From positions 2,115,204 to 2,165,749 of the forward strand of contig CP070680.1 of the NCBI GenBank assembly GCA_020352555.1: 50,546 bases of DNA, given 5' to 3'. A program made the translations under genes and the position numbers. The DNA comes from Caldifarciminota bacterium. GTDB taxonomy: Bacteria > Hydrothermota > Tepidihabitantia > Tepidihabitantales > Tepidihabitantaceae. The notes beneath the pieces were generated by a model. That model did no database searches and was not told the DNA's origin. It saw only the letters and a program-made list of their open reading frames with translations. This document shows, piece after piece, positions 1 through 7,730 of this stretch (its first letter is position 1; the number at the start of each line of letters is the position of its first letter).

Positions 1-1
1 G

Positions 2-1081
2 GCGGTAGCGGCCTGGGGCCCGGTCGTGCACGTGGCCTGGGAGGACTTTCGAAATGGTGCGCCTGAGTTGTACTATGCGCGTTCGACCGACGCGGGCACG
101 ACCTGGGGCCGGACCAGGCTGACGAGCGACGACAACTTCATGTCCCAGTTCCCCTCGCTCGCCATCAGCGGCAGCCATGTCCACGTGGTCTGGCACGACA
201 ACCGCGACGGCAACTGGGAGATCTACTACATGCGTTCGCTCGACTTTGGCAACAACTGGGGGCCGGAGATGAGGCTGACATGGGATTCTGCGGGCTCGAA
301 CCACCCTTCGATTGCAGCGGCAGATTCGGTGTTGCACGTGGTCTGGAAGGACGCACGCTACGGGAGCGGGCACAACTACTACAAGCGTTCTTTGAACGCG
401 GGCGCATCGTGGAGCTCAGACCAGCGGCTGACCGATGTTCCGGCCAGGCCGTACTTCCCGTCGGTCCAGGCAGCAGGCACGCATGTCCACGCAGTGTGGC
501 ACGACCTGCGCCACGGTGCGGGTGAGTTGTACTACCTGCGCTCGGTCGACTCGGGCGCGAGCTGGGAGCCTGAGCTGCGCCTGACCGACCAGCCGGACTC
601 TTCGACCTGCCCGTCGATAGCCTTGTCCGGCTCGATCGTCCACGTGCTCTGGTACGACACCAGGGACGGCAACCCGGAGATATACTACAAGCGGAATCCG
701 ACCGGGAATGGGGTAGTGGAAGACAAGGCTCAAGGAGTATGGATCAAGGCGGAACCGGGCATGCCTACCATTCTTGGCGATGTGCTGGTTTGGAGTGCAA
801 CGACTCCGTCGTTGCGCAATGTCGGAGACATTGCACTCCAGAGCAGAGCGAGGCTGCTGGACGCTGCCGGCCGTGCTGTCATGGAGCTTCAGCAGGGACC
901 CAATGACATTCGGCATGTTGCGCCGGGAATCTACTTCGTCGTCGCCCCCTCACCCCTGCCCTCGGGCGCAGCGCCCGGCTTCGCCAAGCCCCCCGAGGGG
1001 GAGAGGATGAAGGAGAGGGGGGTGCGGTCAGCTGTGAGCGGTGGGTGGTCAGCGGTCCGCAAGGTCATAGTCCAGCACTGA
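2..1081 (+). CDS. Secreted BNR/sialidase-like repeat protein with C-terminal sorting-type tail (5' end outside window)
   Basis: The frame is open from the first base, so the N-terminus lies upstream and the signal peptide is not seen. Four to five repeats of about 50 residues are visible, each with a core like 'VHVVWHDNRDGNWEIYY.RS.D.G..W', which is the BNR/sialidase-type propeller blade. No catalytic sialidase residues could be assigned, so a binding or structural propeller is as likely as an enzyme. The last 80 residues hold the tail seen in other genes here: 'LLDAAGRAVMEL', 'NDIRHVAPGIYFV' and a basic end 'VRKVIVQH'. Between 'GIYFV' and 'VRKVI' is an unusual insert of nearly 40 residues that begins 'APSPLPSGAAPGFAKPPEGE' and looks like a dispersed DNA repeat read as protein. 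Export and surface anchoring are inferred from the tail. Confidence 0.8.
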   Translation, partial: AVAAWGPVVHVAWEDFRNGAPELYYARSTDAGTTWGRTRLTSDDNFMSQFPSLAISGSHVHVVWHDNRDGNWEIYYMRSLDFGNNWGPEMRLTWDSAGSNHPSIAAADSVLHVVWKDARYGSGHNYYKRSLNAGASWSSDQRLTDVPARPYFPSVQAAGTHVHAVWHDLRHGAGELYYLRSVDSGASWEPELRLTDQPDSSTCPSIALSGSIVHVLWYDTRDGNPEIYYKRNPTGNGVVEDKAQGVWIKAEPGMPTILGDVLVWSATTPSLRNVGDIALQSRARLLDAAGRAVMELQQGPNDIRHVAPGIYFVVAPSPLPSGAAPGFAKPPEGERMKERGVRSAVSGGWSAVRKVIVQH

Positions 1082-1401
1082 GCTGAGAGACTCCTCGTCT
1101 GGCTTCGTGAGCCATCCGATGGCACCTGCCAGGAGGCAGAGCGTGTGCAATGACGCGGGTGTGGGGCCTGCCTCGACCCGCGTACCGGAAGATTGCCACC
1201 GACCCCAGTCCGTCGTGCGCAATGACCCCGGTGCGAGACCCGTGGCAGTCTTCTGCCTTCTCCGTCACTGCGAGGCCCGCAGGGCCGTGGCAGTCTTCTG
1301 CGGCAGACGTAGGCTGAGAGATTTCTCGACTTCGCCCGACATGACAGGAGTCGGTGAGCGGAAAGCGGCCGGCCGTCCGCAAGGTAGTCATCCAGCGCTA
1401 G
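1020..1401. repeat. Cluster of dispersed repeats downstream of a tail-bearing gene, including a second copy of a tail end
   Basis: This stretch has no credible gene. It holds several degenerate copies of short repeats of the 'GTCATTGCG...GGCAATCTTC' and 'GAGATTTCTCGACTTCGCC' types, in both orientations. At 1354-1401 a second sequence would encode 'VSGKRPAVRKVVIQR' followed by a stop. This closely resembles the true C-terminus at 1036-1081 ('VSGGWSAVRKVIVQH') but lies in another frame. I read it as a duplicated or displaced gene end within a repeat array. Confidence 0.6.
1185..1226 (-). repeat. 42-bp dispersed repeat, copy 1
   Basis: On the minus strand it starts GTCATTGCGCACGACGG and ends GGCAATCTTCCGG. 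The same 42 bases occur at 48467-48508 on the plus strand, and similarity continues at least 15 bp beyond the end. Both copies lie 100-170 bp downstream of the stop of a tail-bearing secreted gene, in the same orientation relative to that gene. Confidence 0.8.
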
Positions 1402-1533
1402 CGGCCAGCTGTCCGAAGTCTGATTTCGATTCAGACAGAGGAGAAGCCACCGTAGTCCACCTGCCGCCTCTGGCGGCCTGACGGCTTTCCGCCAGCGGGA
1501 GTGTCCGCGAGCAGAGCCAGATGCGCAGGGAGA

Positions 1534-1558
1534 AGCCCGTCCTTGTGCAGGACGGGCT
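1534..1558 (-). terminator. Probable terminator of the isomerase operon
   Basis: AGCCCGTCCT and AGGACGGGCT form a perfect 10-bp inverted repeat with a 5-nt loop, 20 bp beyond the stop of the last operon gene. On the minus strand it is followed by TCTTCTCC, a weak T-rich tract. Confidence 0.6.
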
Positions 1559-1578
1559 CGCCCCAATTCGACCGGCGC

Positions 1579-2871
1579 TCAGTAGTACCGCTTGATATAG
1601 ACGTCCTCTGAGATTCTCTCGATGTACTTCTGCACCCGCTCGGCCTGCTTCTGCTGAAACAGGTAGTTGCGGATCATGTCCTGCATCTCAAGGTAGGTCA
1701 TCAGCCGCTCGGGCTGCTTGTCGATGACTTGAATCAGGTGGAACCCATGTTCGGACTGCACCGGTTCGCTGATTTCGCCCGAATCCAGCAGCATGACGAC
1801 CGAATCGAACGGCGGGGTCAGTCCCTTGACCGCGAACTCGCCCAGGAATCCGCCCGAATCCGCAGTAGCAGGGTCCATCGAATTCTCCCTCGCCAACGTT
1901 CCGAACGAGGCGCCTTCGAGCGCTTTCTTCCGGACCGAAACAGCCTTGGCCCTGGCCCGGGTGGTATCTGCCCGGGTCAGCGGTACCCGGACAAGTATGT
2001 TGCGGAATTTCACCCGCTGCCCTGATTTCTCGTCCAGCTTGAGGATGACGTATCCTTCCAGGGACCGGTAGTAGGGCGATATCTGGCCGGGCTGGAGCTG
2101 ATCCAGAACCATCGCCTGGTCAAGCGGCAGGTCGGCCAGGTCGTGCCAACCCATGTCACCGCCTTCGTTCCTTGTTGCCCAGTCCTCGGAGAAAGAACCG
2201 GCCACAACCCCGAAATCCCCTCCCCTGGCAAGGATATCAAGCACCTCTGCCGCCTTGCGCTGTTTCTCCTCCTCGACCTCCTGAGAAGGCACGACCCCGA
2301 TCAGGATGTGGGCCAGGGTCACCCTACCCGGCACCCACGCGATCGAGTCCTGGTTCTGGTCGTAGAACCTCTCGGCCTCGGCCGGCGAGATGTAGACCTG
2401 GGTCAGGCCTTCCTTCTGCATCAGCTTCTGGGACAGGAGCCTCCGCCGCACTTCGTCCTCGTACCGCTGTCTGAGTGAACGCTCGGTCATGCCTTCGGAC
2501 GCGAGCGCGGTCCGGAACTGCTCTTCGTCTTCGAACCGGGCTTTGAGCTGGGCGATGCTGTTCTCGACTTCGGCCGCGATCTCGTCGCGGGTCACCGTGA
2601 TGGTGTCGTCCCTGGCCCGCTCCTGGAGCACATGGCTCTGGATGATCTGCTCCAGCACCGTGGCTCTGAGCGCCGAATCCGACATCATGGTGTCCGCACT
2701 TGCCAGGCGCAGGAAGTCCACCGCCTGGGACAGCTCGCTCTCCAGGACAACGGTCTCGCCCACGACGACGATGATGCTGTCCGCCGACCCGGCAAGAGCG
2801 GACGCGACCAGAAGGATGAGCAGCCATGCGGCCCGGCGACCGAGTGACCAAGCGTTCCGGCGTCTGCTCAC
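1579..2871 (-). CDS. surA: SurA-type periplasmic chaperone/peptidyl-prolyl cis-trans isomerase
   Basis: The 430-residue product has an arginine-rich N-terminus and a hydrophobic signal segment (about residues 14-30, ending near 'ALAGSAD'). A SurA N-terminal-like helical domain follows (about 32-160), then two parvulin (PpiC) domains at about 183-280 and 288-385. Each has the 'GGD.G' and 'EGY.ILK' or 'HGFHLIQV' signatures. Length and domain order match SurA (about 430 residues). SurA-type proteins help fold outer-membrane proteins in the periplasm. It is the last gene of a three-gene operon with two lipoprotein isomerases, 43 bp after the preceding stop. Start chosen: GTG at 2871, the first that includes the whole signal peptide; no strong ribosome binding site is visible. 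Confidence 0.85.
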   Translation of the reverse strand: MSRRRNAWSLGRRAAWLLILLVASALAGSADSIIVVVGETVVLESELSQAVDFLRLASADTMMSDSALRATVLEQIIQSHVLQERARDDTITVTRDEIAAEVENSIAQLKARFEDEEQFRTALASEGMTERSLRQRYEDEVRRRLLSQKLMQKEGLTQVYISPAEAERFYDQNQDSIAWVPGRVTLAHILIGVVPSQEVEEEKQRKAAEVLDILARGGDFGVVAGSFSEDWATRNEGGDMGWHDLADLPLDQAMVLDQLQPGQISPYYRSLEGYVILKLDEKSGQRVKFRNILVRVPLTRADTTRARAKAVSVRKKALEGASFGTLARENSMDPATADSGGFLGEFAVKGLTPPFDSVVMLLDSGEISEPVQSEHGFHLIQVIDKQPERLMTYLEMQDMIRNYLFQQKQAERVQKYIERISEDVYIKRYY

Positions 2872-2914
2872 TCTGTCACTCTATCTCTTTGTCACTTTCT
2901 CCGTTGGTCTGCTC

Positions 2915-3772
2915 TTACTCGAAATAGACTTCGGGCGTCAGCTCGATCGTGGCCTGCTCACGCAGCGAAGTCAGCACCTCGTCGACCGCCTCCTGGCTCA
3001 GCCGGTACCCGACCACCGCGGCAACGTACTCCTTCACCTCGCTGAAACTGACGTCGCCCTTGACCTTCTTCTTGTCGACCAGCTTGATGATCTGGAACCC
3101 CTCCTGACTCGCGACGACGTCGGACACTTCACCCGGCTCGAGCGAGAAAATCGTCTCCTCGACCGCCGGGTCTCCGCCCATCCGCGGGTCGCCGACCCCG
3201 CGTGCGAAGTAGCGCGACTCCTCGCCTGCCTCGAGCAGCATGTCCTGGGAACGCTCCTTGGCAAGCTTCTGGAAATCGCCGCCCTGCCGGATTTCCCAAA
3301 GTGTCTTCGCCGCCAGGGCGCTGTCCGGCAGCACGATACGCGTGATCTTGACCTCGTAGCTGAACTCGTCCTTGTGCTGGTCATAGTACTCCAGCAACTG
3401 AGCCTGCGAGGGCACGACCGAAGACGTGATCCGCTCCAGCATCTCGTTCACCAGGTAGTCGCGTTTCAGCCGCTTGATGTAGTGCTGGACATCCTCTTCC
3501 TTGTCGATGCCGCGACGCTGGGCCTCCTGGTACAGCAGCGAGTTCGACACCCACTTGTCCAGGATCCTGGGCAGGTTCTCGCGGGTGACCGAGAACCCCT
3601 CGGGCACGATGGCCGCGAACTCGTCCCTGGTCAGGTAGTCCTTGTCCACCCTGGCGACCGTCGGGCCCGACGGCCCGCTCGGGCATCCGGCGAGCAACGC
3701 CGCCGCCGCGACCGCGGCCAGGCCGCATGAGACGTACCGCCAGCTGCTGTTCATTTCTCCGGCATTTCTCAT
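2915..3772 (-). CDS. Parvulin-type (PpiC) peptidyl-prolyl isomerase lipoprotein
   Basis: A signal peptide ends in the lipobox 'LLAGC' with the lipidated cysteine at residue 30. A SurA-N-like helical region (about 45-125) precedes a single rotamase domain (about 130-235) with 'GGDFQKLAKERS' and 'EGFQIIKLVDKK'. The architecture is that of PrsA/PpiD-like foldases, here anchored in a membrane facing the periplasm. The start ATG overlaps the stop of the upstream gene as ATGA and has GGAG five bases upstream. A second ATG six codons later is possible. The middle position in the operon suggests coordinated supply of folding factors for exported proteins. Confidence 0.85.
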   Translation of the reverse strand: MRNAGEMNSSWRYVSCGLAAVAAAALLAGCPSGPSGPTVARVDKDYLTRDEFAAIVPEGFSVTRENLPRILDKWVSNSLLYQEAQRRGIDKEEDVQHYIKRLKRDYLVNEMLERITSSVVPSQAQLLEYYDQHKDEFSYEVKITRIVLPDSALAAKTLWEIRQGGDFQKLAKERSQDMLLEAGEESRYFARGVGDPRMGGDPAVEETIFSLEPGEVSDVVASQEGFQIIKLVDKKKVKGDVSFSEVKEYVAAVVGYRLSQEAVDEVLTSLREQATIELTPEVYFE

Positions 3773-5136
3773 TGCTGCTCCTTTTTCTCATCCAGTATGT
3801 ATCCGACAATCTCCGTGACCACCGCCTCATCGACATCGACCTCGGCCTTCGCCCTCAGCCCGGCGGTATACTTCTGCTCCAGCTCCTGCTCCTGCTGCGC
3901 CCTCAGCCTGCGCCGGATCAGACCCTCGACTGAGCCGAAGTCTGAAGTGGGGTAGTTGTCGCGGTTGGTCTCGAAATAGTTTCGGACGTCTTCATCGGCT
4001 ACCACGGCCTTGGCCTCGACCTCTTTCTCGTAGAGCGCGCTTCTGAGCAGGCTCTTGCGCTTCCGCTCCAGCTTCTCGGCAACATGGGGCAGCTTGTTGA
4101 GCCCCTTGTCCAGCGCATCCTCATAAAGCAGGTCTTCCTCGATCTCGCGCCGGATTGTGTACTTCTTCATCGCGGTGTCCAGGGTGACCGGGAATCGCCG
4201 GGCGATGTTGAGCAGTCGGCCGACCTTCACGTACTTGGTGTTGTCCCTGACCGCAACATAGACCTCCTGCTCCTCCTCGGTTATCGAGTCCACCGGTCTG
4301 CACAGTATGTCGAGCCCCTCCTGGTTGTAGGTCAGTCTCGACCTAAGGTCGTTCAGGAACTCGTTTGCCAGCCTTCTGCGGCGCTGCTGTTTCAGGCTCA
4401 TCTCGAGCTGCTCCCGCATCTCCTCGAGCGGGGGCGGCGCAGGGTCGGCCTTGCGCCGGTCGACCAGTTTGACGATCTGGTACCCGCGCATCGTGGGCAC
4501 CGGTTTCGTGATGCCGCCGGGTTCAAGATACCTGACTTCGCTCCTCATCGGCTCCTCGATCGCCAGTTCAGGCATGTACCCGCGGTCTCCCCCGAACCGG
4601 CCGGTCCGGTCGGTCGAGTAGCGGACCGCCAGCGTCTCGAACTCGACCCCCTGCCCGAGCTCGCCCAGCACCCGCAAAGCGGTCTTCTCGTCCTGCACCT
4701 CGATCACCTTGATGCGGTTCTCGGTCTTGAGCAGCTCGTGCGCTTCGCGCAACTCGGCGTCGGTCAGCTTGTTGCCCTCGGCGACGACTTCGTTGTACAG
4801 CTCCTGGGTGACCAGCCCTTTTTCCTCCATCTCGTAGCGCACTCGGATATCGGTCTCCAACCCGAGTCGCTCCGCCTCCTGCAAGTACAGCTCGTTGGCA
4901 ATCATCACATCGAGGATGGCGCGTACCGTGTCCTCCGCACCGGTCGAATCCAGCGTGCCGGGCAGTGCTGCGACGAGCTCCTCGGCCTCCAGCCGTACCC
5001 CGTTGACCATCGCTATCGCCCTGCCCTCGAATCCGGATCCGGATTCCCCGCATCCGGCAGCCAGAATCGCCCCGAGGAGAACGGTCGCCTGAACAGCGGC
5101 CCATGTCCGGCGCGACCTTGACACAGTGCTGTTCAC
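3769..5136 (-). CDS. Larger SurA/PpiC-like lipoprotein foldase, first gene of operon
   Basis: The signal peptide ends in lipobox 'LAAGC' (Cys 29). A SurA-N-like segment is followed by a rotamase-like domain at about residues 135-235 ('GVEFETLAVRYSTDRTGRFGGD', 'RGYQIVKLVDRR'). The rest (about 240-455) is a long, highly charged helical region rich in Lys, Arg, Glu and Gln that I cannot assign. The fold is clear, but isomerase activity of this degenerate domain is uncertain. Start GTG at 5136 lies 9 nt after a -10 box, with no ribosome binding site in between. Three different parvulins in one operon is notable. Confidence 0.8.
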   Translation of the reverse strand: MNSTVSRSRRTWAAVQATVLLGAILAAGCGESGSGFEGRAIAMVNGVRLEAEELVAALPGTLDSTGAEDTVRAILDVMIANELYLQEAERLGLETDIRVRYEMEEKGLVTQELYNEVVAEGNKLTDAELREAHELLKTENRIKVIEVQDEKTALRVLGELGQGVEFETLAVRYSTDRTGRFGGDRGYMPELAIEEPMRSEVRYLEPGGITKPVPTMRGYQIVKLVDRRKADPAPPPLEEMREQLEMSLKQQRRRRLANEFLNDLRSRLTYNQEGLDILCRPVDSITEEEQEVYVAVRDNTKYVKVGRLLNIARRFPVTLDTAMKKYTIRREIEEDLLYEDALDKGLNKLPHVAEKLERKRKSLLRSALYEKEVEAKAVVADEDVRNYFETNRDNYPTSDFGSVEGLIRRRLRAQQEQELEQKYTAGLRAKAEVDVDEAVVTEIVGYILDEKKEQQ

Positions 5137-5145
5137 GGCGGCTCA

Positions 5146-5173
5146 ACAATAGTCGTGCCGCCGGCAAAGTCAA
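5146..5173 (-). promoter_or_regulatory. Promoter of the isomerase operon
   Basis: TTGACT, 16-bp spacer, TATTGT on the minus strand. The GTG start at 5136 is 9 nt after the -10 box, so the transcript has almost no leader. Confidence 0.7.
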
Positions 5174-5225
5174 ACCGGATGGGCAGCACCGGCCCCACCG
5201 CCGGCGGCGCCCGCCGGGCCCGCCA

Positions 5226-5254
5226 TTGACTCATGCCCGCAACCAGCCTACCAT
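5226..5254 (+). promoter_or_regulatory. Promoter of the TIGR04076 gene
   Basis: TTGACT, 17-bp spacer, TACCAT. The ATG at 5264 is 9 nt beyond the -10 box. Confidence 0.55.
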
Positions 5255-5263
5255 GGCTCTGAG

Positions 5264-5557
5264 ATGACAAAGAACAACTCAGCAGGAATCGGGCGCCGGG
5301 TTGTTGCCCGGGTCGTCGAAATCAGAGGAAGGCACGGGTCCGGTAAGTGCTCATACGGCCACCGGCAGGGCGAGGTGTTTGAGATTGGTGAGGTCTGCCC
5401 TTCAATTTGTGCCTGGGCCTTCAATGCCCTGTTTCCGTTCGCAACCGTACTCCGTTTCGGCGGAAGCCTGCCCTGGGAGAAAGACCCCGGCCGGGCGATT
5501 GTGTCCTGCCCAGATCCGGACAACACGGTGGTATTCGAACTGAAAGCGGTTGACTGA
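5264..5557 (+). CDS. TIGR04076 family small protein
   Basis: This 97-residue protein has the signature of the TIGR04076 family: 'GKCSYGH..GE.FEIGEVCPS.CAWAFNALFPF', then 'LRFGG.LPWEKDP', then 'CPDPDNTVVFEL'. The conserved cysteines (in GKCSYGH, EVCPSIC and VSCPDP) suggest metal or redox chemistry, but the family has no established function. It stands alone, divergent from the isomerase operon, with its own promoter and a nearly leaderless start. Confidence 0.8.
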   Translation: MTKNNSAGIGRRVVARVVEIRGRHGSGKCSYGHRQGEVFEIGEVCPSICAWAFNALFPFATVLRFGGSLPWEKDPGRAIVSCPDPDNTVVFELKAVD

Positions 5558-5608
5558 CGTCCGCGGTCAGGGTTCGCCTGCCGCGGCACGGACCTGACCC
5601 GCCTCGGC

Positions 5609-6304
5609 CTACTCGCCCCTGCCTTCCGGCTCAGCCCCCACTGTCCCGGTGTCGGGCAGAACCACCTCGGGCTGTTGCTGGAGCTGAAACTTCACTTCTG
5701 ACCGATGGGTGTGTTTTACCTTGGTAGAGATGGTCTTGGTGTTCTGCGCCAGGATGAGCTGGTAGGTCTCGCCCTGAACCACCCCCGAGACAGCGGCGTT
5801 TTTCAGGCCCTCGTTGTCTGTGAAGGTCTCGGGCGCACCCTCGCCCCGCCATTTCAGCGGGTATGCGAATTCGAAACAGGTGACGCCGGTTTCGTCGTCG
5901 AAATCGATGTCCCAATCCACATCGAGAGAGTCGAGGTGCGCGGCAAGAACATGTCCGTATCCTTTGCCGACCAGGTTGTAGGCCTCGGCCGAATCATCCG
6001 AGTAGAAGCCGACCAGCATGTTGGCGCCGGCCATGTCCTCGCCCCCGAGACCGACCGCCACCCATCCCCGTCCGCGGGTTTCCACAGCGATGTAGATCAC
6101 GCTGTCGTCATGTCCCCAGGACAGAGTGAGCCCGGTCGCCGGGTTCTTCAGATAGCCGGGGTATTCGTCGTCCTCTCGGTCGACATAGCCGTCGACCGAG
6201 ACCCTGTCTTCCATAAGAGAGTCAAAGGGCACCACTGCCAGGTCCTGGGCCGAGCCGGCACAGGCAAGCAACAAGGGAAGGAGTATCGACACTAGAGACT
6301 TCAT
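5609..6304 (-). CDS. Secreted DOMON-domain protein
   Basis: A clear signal peptide (residues 1-19, 'LLPLLLACAGSAQ') precedes a DOMON-like beta-sandwich (about 30-180). It contains 'GLTLSWGHDDSVIYIAVETRGRGWVAVG', 'NMLVGFYSD' and 'FEFAYPLK', as in DOMON proteins that bind heme or sugars. The C-terminus is Pro/Gln/Glu-rich and may be a linker. No sorting tail is present. The ATG has AAAGGAG 6 nt upstream, so this gene has a normal leader. It may serve in periplasmic electron transfer or ligand binding; no redox partner is adjacent. Confidence 0.75.
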   Translation of the reverse strand: MKSLVSILLPLLLACAGSAQDLAVVPFDSLMEDRVSVDGYVDREDDEYPGYLKNPATGLTLSWGHDDSVIYIAVETRGRGWVAVGLGGEDMAGANMLVGFYSDDSAEAYNLVGKGYGHVLAAHLDSLDVDWDIDFDDETGVTCFEFAYPLKWRGEGAPETFTDNEGLKNAAVSGVVQGETYQLILAQNTKTISTKVKHTHRSEVKFQLQQQPEVVLPDTGTVGAEPEGRGE

Positions 6305-7172
6305 CTGCGGCTCCTTTCGGCTGCGGTAGTCGGATTAGACGTCTGAGATTATCCCCGTGTCTCACCGAAGTGTCAAGAAACCTGCAGAACATCAGGACAT
6401 TCCGGCCGCACAGTGCCCAGAATCCAGCTGTCCACTGCCGTATTCTGCAGCAGCAGAACGCCTGGAGCGTGGCGGACTCACTTGTCCGCCGCCAACAGCC
6501 ATATCGTATTGCATTACAGGACAATGACTTACCCCAGAGGCCGTCCGCAGCTGGACTGGCACAACCGCTGCAAGACACTAGGAGCGGCGACCGAGTCGGG
6601 TAAGTGCCATATGGCAAAGAGACTTGCCCGGCCGATGAGCAACCGAAGCTGAGCCCGGGAGGCTGGCATGCTGATACGGTCAGAGGAACTGGGAGACGGA
6701 CTCAAGCGGTCTAGACTCTGCTGCTCGGCCCGATTCGCCGCGAGTAGCGCTTGGCGCATCTGGCCGCCAGTTGATGCCGCCCCAGAGACCTCAGGGCTGT
6801 CGTGCGCTGCCAGCGGCCGTTGGCGAAGGCCGAAATGACAAGCGAGGACACAGAACTGCGGGGACCATGAACAGGAAGCCACCCAGAGAGCTAGACTGGC
6901 GTACCCTTCTGTGGGAAGACACCCCTACTACGACGCTCGACGTTGGCGGAGAGGTTGATTCTGCAGCAGGGCCGGTCGTGGACGAGGATCACGACCACCA
7001 CAGCCGGCGCAGGCGGGAACGGAGGATCGACCCACTGCACCGGCCGATGCAGGTAAGAGCGTAGAGCAGAGCTGACGGCGCTGAAGTCCACGCCGCTGCC
7101 CTGCGCATTCCCCGATCAGCGGTAGACGGCTGCCAAGTGGCGGTCGTCTGCTTTGGTGGCGGAAAGAGGAAG
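6305..7172. other. 868-bp intergenic region without a supported gene
   Basis: The first 75 bp hold the DOMON gene's ribosome binding site and promoter. Open frames in the remainder show no recognisable domain, no ribosome binding site with good spacing and no promoter of the type found elsewhere in the window. A short degenerate match to the dispersed 'GTCATTTCGGCC' type repeat lies near 6798-6842. The region may be a decayed gene plus repeat debris. Confidence 0.5.
6348..6376 (-). promoter_or_regulatory. Promoter of the DOMON gene
   Basis: TTGACA, 17-bp spacer, GATAAT on the minus strand. A leader of about 35 nt contains an AAAGGAG ribosome binding site. Confidence 0.6.
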
Positions 7173-7691
7173 CTAGGTGAACTGACCGCTGTCCAGGTAC
7201 AACCGCGCCCGCCCGATGTAGATGTCGGCCAATTCGCCGATGTAGTCGATCTCGACATCGGTAAGCTCACGCTTCACAACAGCCGGGACCCCGGCCGCCA
7301 AGGTGCCGGCCGGCACTTCGAAGCCCTCCCGGACCACCGACCCTGAGGCCACAATCGAGTGGCTGCCGATCCGCGCGCGACTCTGGATCACCGAACCCAT
7401 GCCGACCATGCACTCGTCCTCGACTCGGCAGCCGTGGAGTATCGCGCGGTGGCCCACGGTCACCCGGTTGCCGATGACAGCGGGCGCAGCGGCGTCGACG
7501 TGAACAACGCACAAGTCCTGGATGTTGGTCTCCTCGCCGATCACAATCCGGTCCACATCGCCCCGTATGACCGAACCGAACCAGACACCCGAATGCCTAC
7601 CGATCCTCACTCGCCCGATCACCACAGCATCCGGTGCGACAAAGACACCCTGGCCGATGTCGGGTGACTGGTCCCTGAACCGGTAGATCAC
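7173..7691 (-). CDS. Gamma-carbonic-anhydrase-like hexapeptide-repeat protein
   Basis: The 172-residue protein is a left-handed beta helix of the YrdA/PaaY/gamma-carbonic anhydrase family, with 'WFGSVIRGDVDRIVIGEETNIQD'. The three zinc-ligand histidines expected for the family are present (H64 in 'VVHVD', H81 and H86 in 'VGHRAILHG'), as are R43, D45 and Q58. The C-terminal helix is typical. The family needs a trimer for its metal sites. The proton-shuttle glutamates of Cam are not obvious, so activity as a carbonic anhydrase is not certain. GTG start at 7691 lies 6 nt after the -10 box, so it is probably leaderless. Confidence 0.85.
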   Translation of the reverse strand: MIYRFRDQSPDIGQGVFVAPDAVVIGRVRIGRHSGVWFGSVIRGDVDRIVIGEETNIQDLCVVHVDAAAPAVIGNRVTVGHRAILHGCRVEDECMVGMGSVIQSRARIGSHSIVASGSVVREGFEVPAGTLAAGVPAVVKRELTDVEIDYIGELADIYIGRARLYLDSGQFT

Positions 7692-7697
7692 CGGCGC

Positions 7698-7725
7698 ATG
7701 TTACGACAGAGGCCCACGTGGTCAA
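7698..7725 (-). promoter_or_regulatory. Promoter of the gamma-carbonic-anhydrase-like gene (leaderless)
   Basis: TTGACC, 16-bp spacer, TAACAT, then exactly 6 nt to the GTG start codon. Confidence 0.7.
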
Positions 7726-7730
7726 TCGCG

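Noticed and set aside
1065..1391. Open frames within the repeat cluster on either strand
   Set aside because: The protein text ('CHVGRSREISQ', 'VIAHDGLGSVAIF') is that of dispersed repeats read by chance, known from spurious predictions.
2489..3730. Plus-strand open frame (413 codons) opposite the isomerase genes
   Set aside because: Shadow of two conserved lipoprotein/SurA genes; no recognisable domain.
6866..7064. Short plus-strand frame beginning 'MNRKPPRELDWRTLLWEDT'
   Set aside because: No ribosome binding site at good distance, no promoter, low-complexity His/Arg end and no known family; kept as intergenic.
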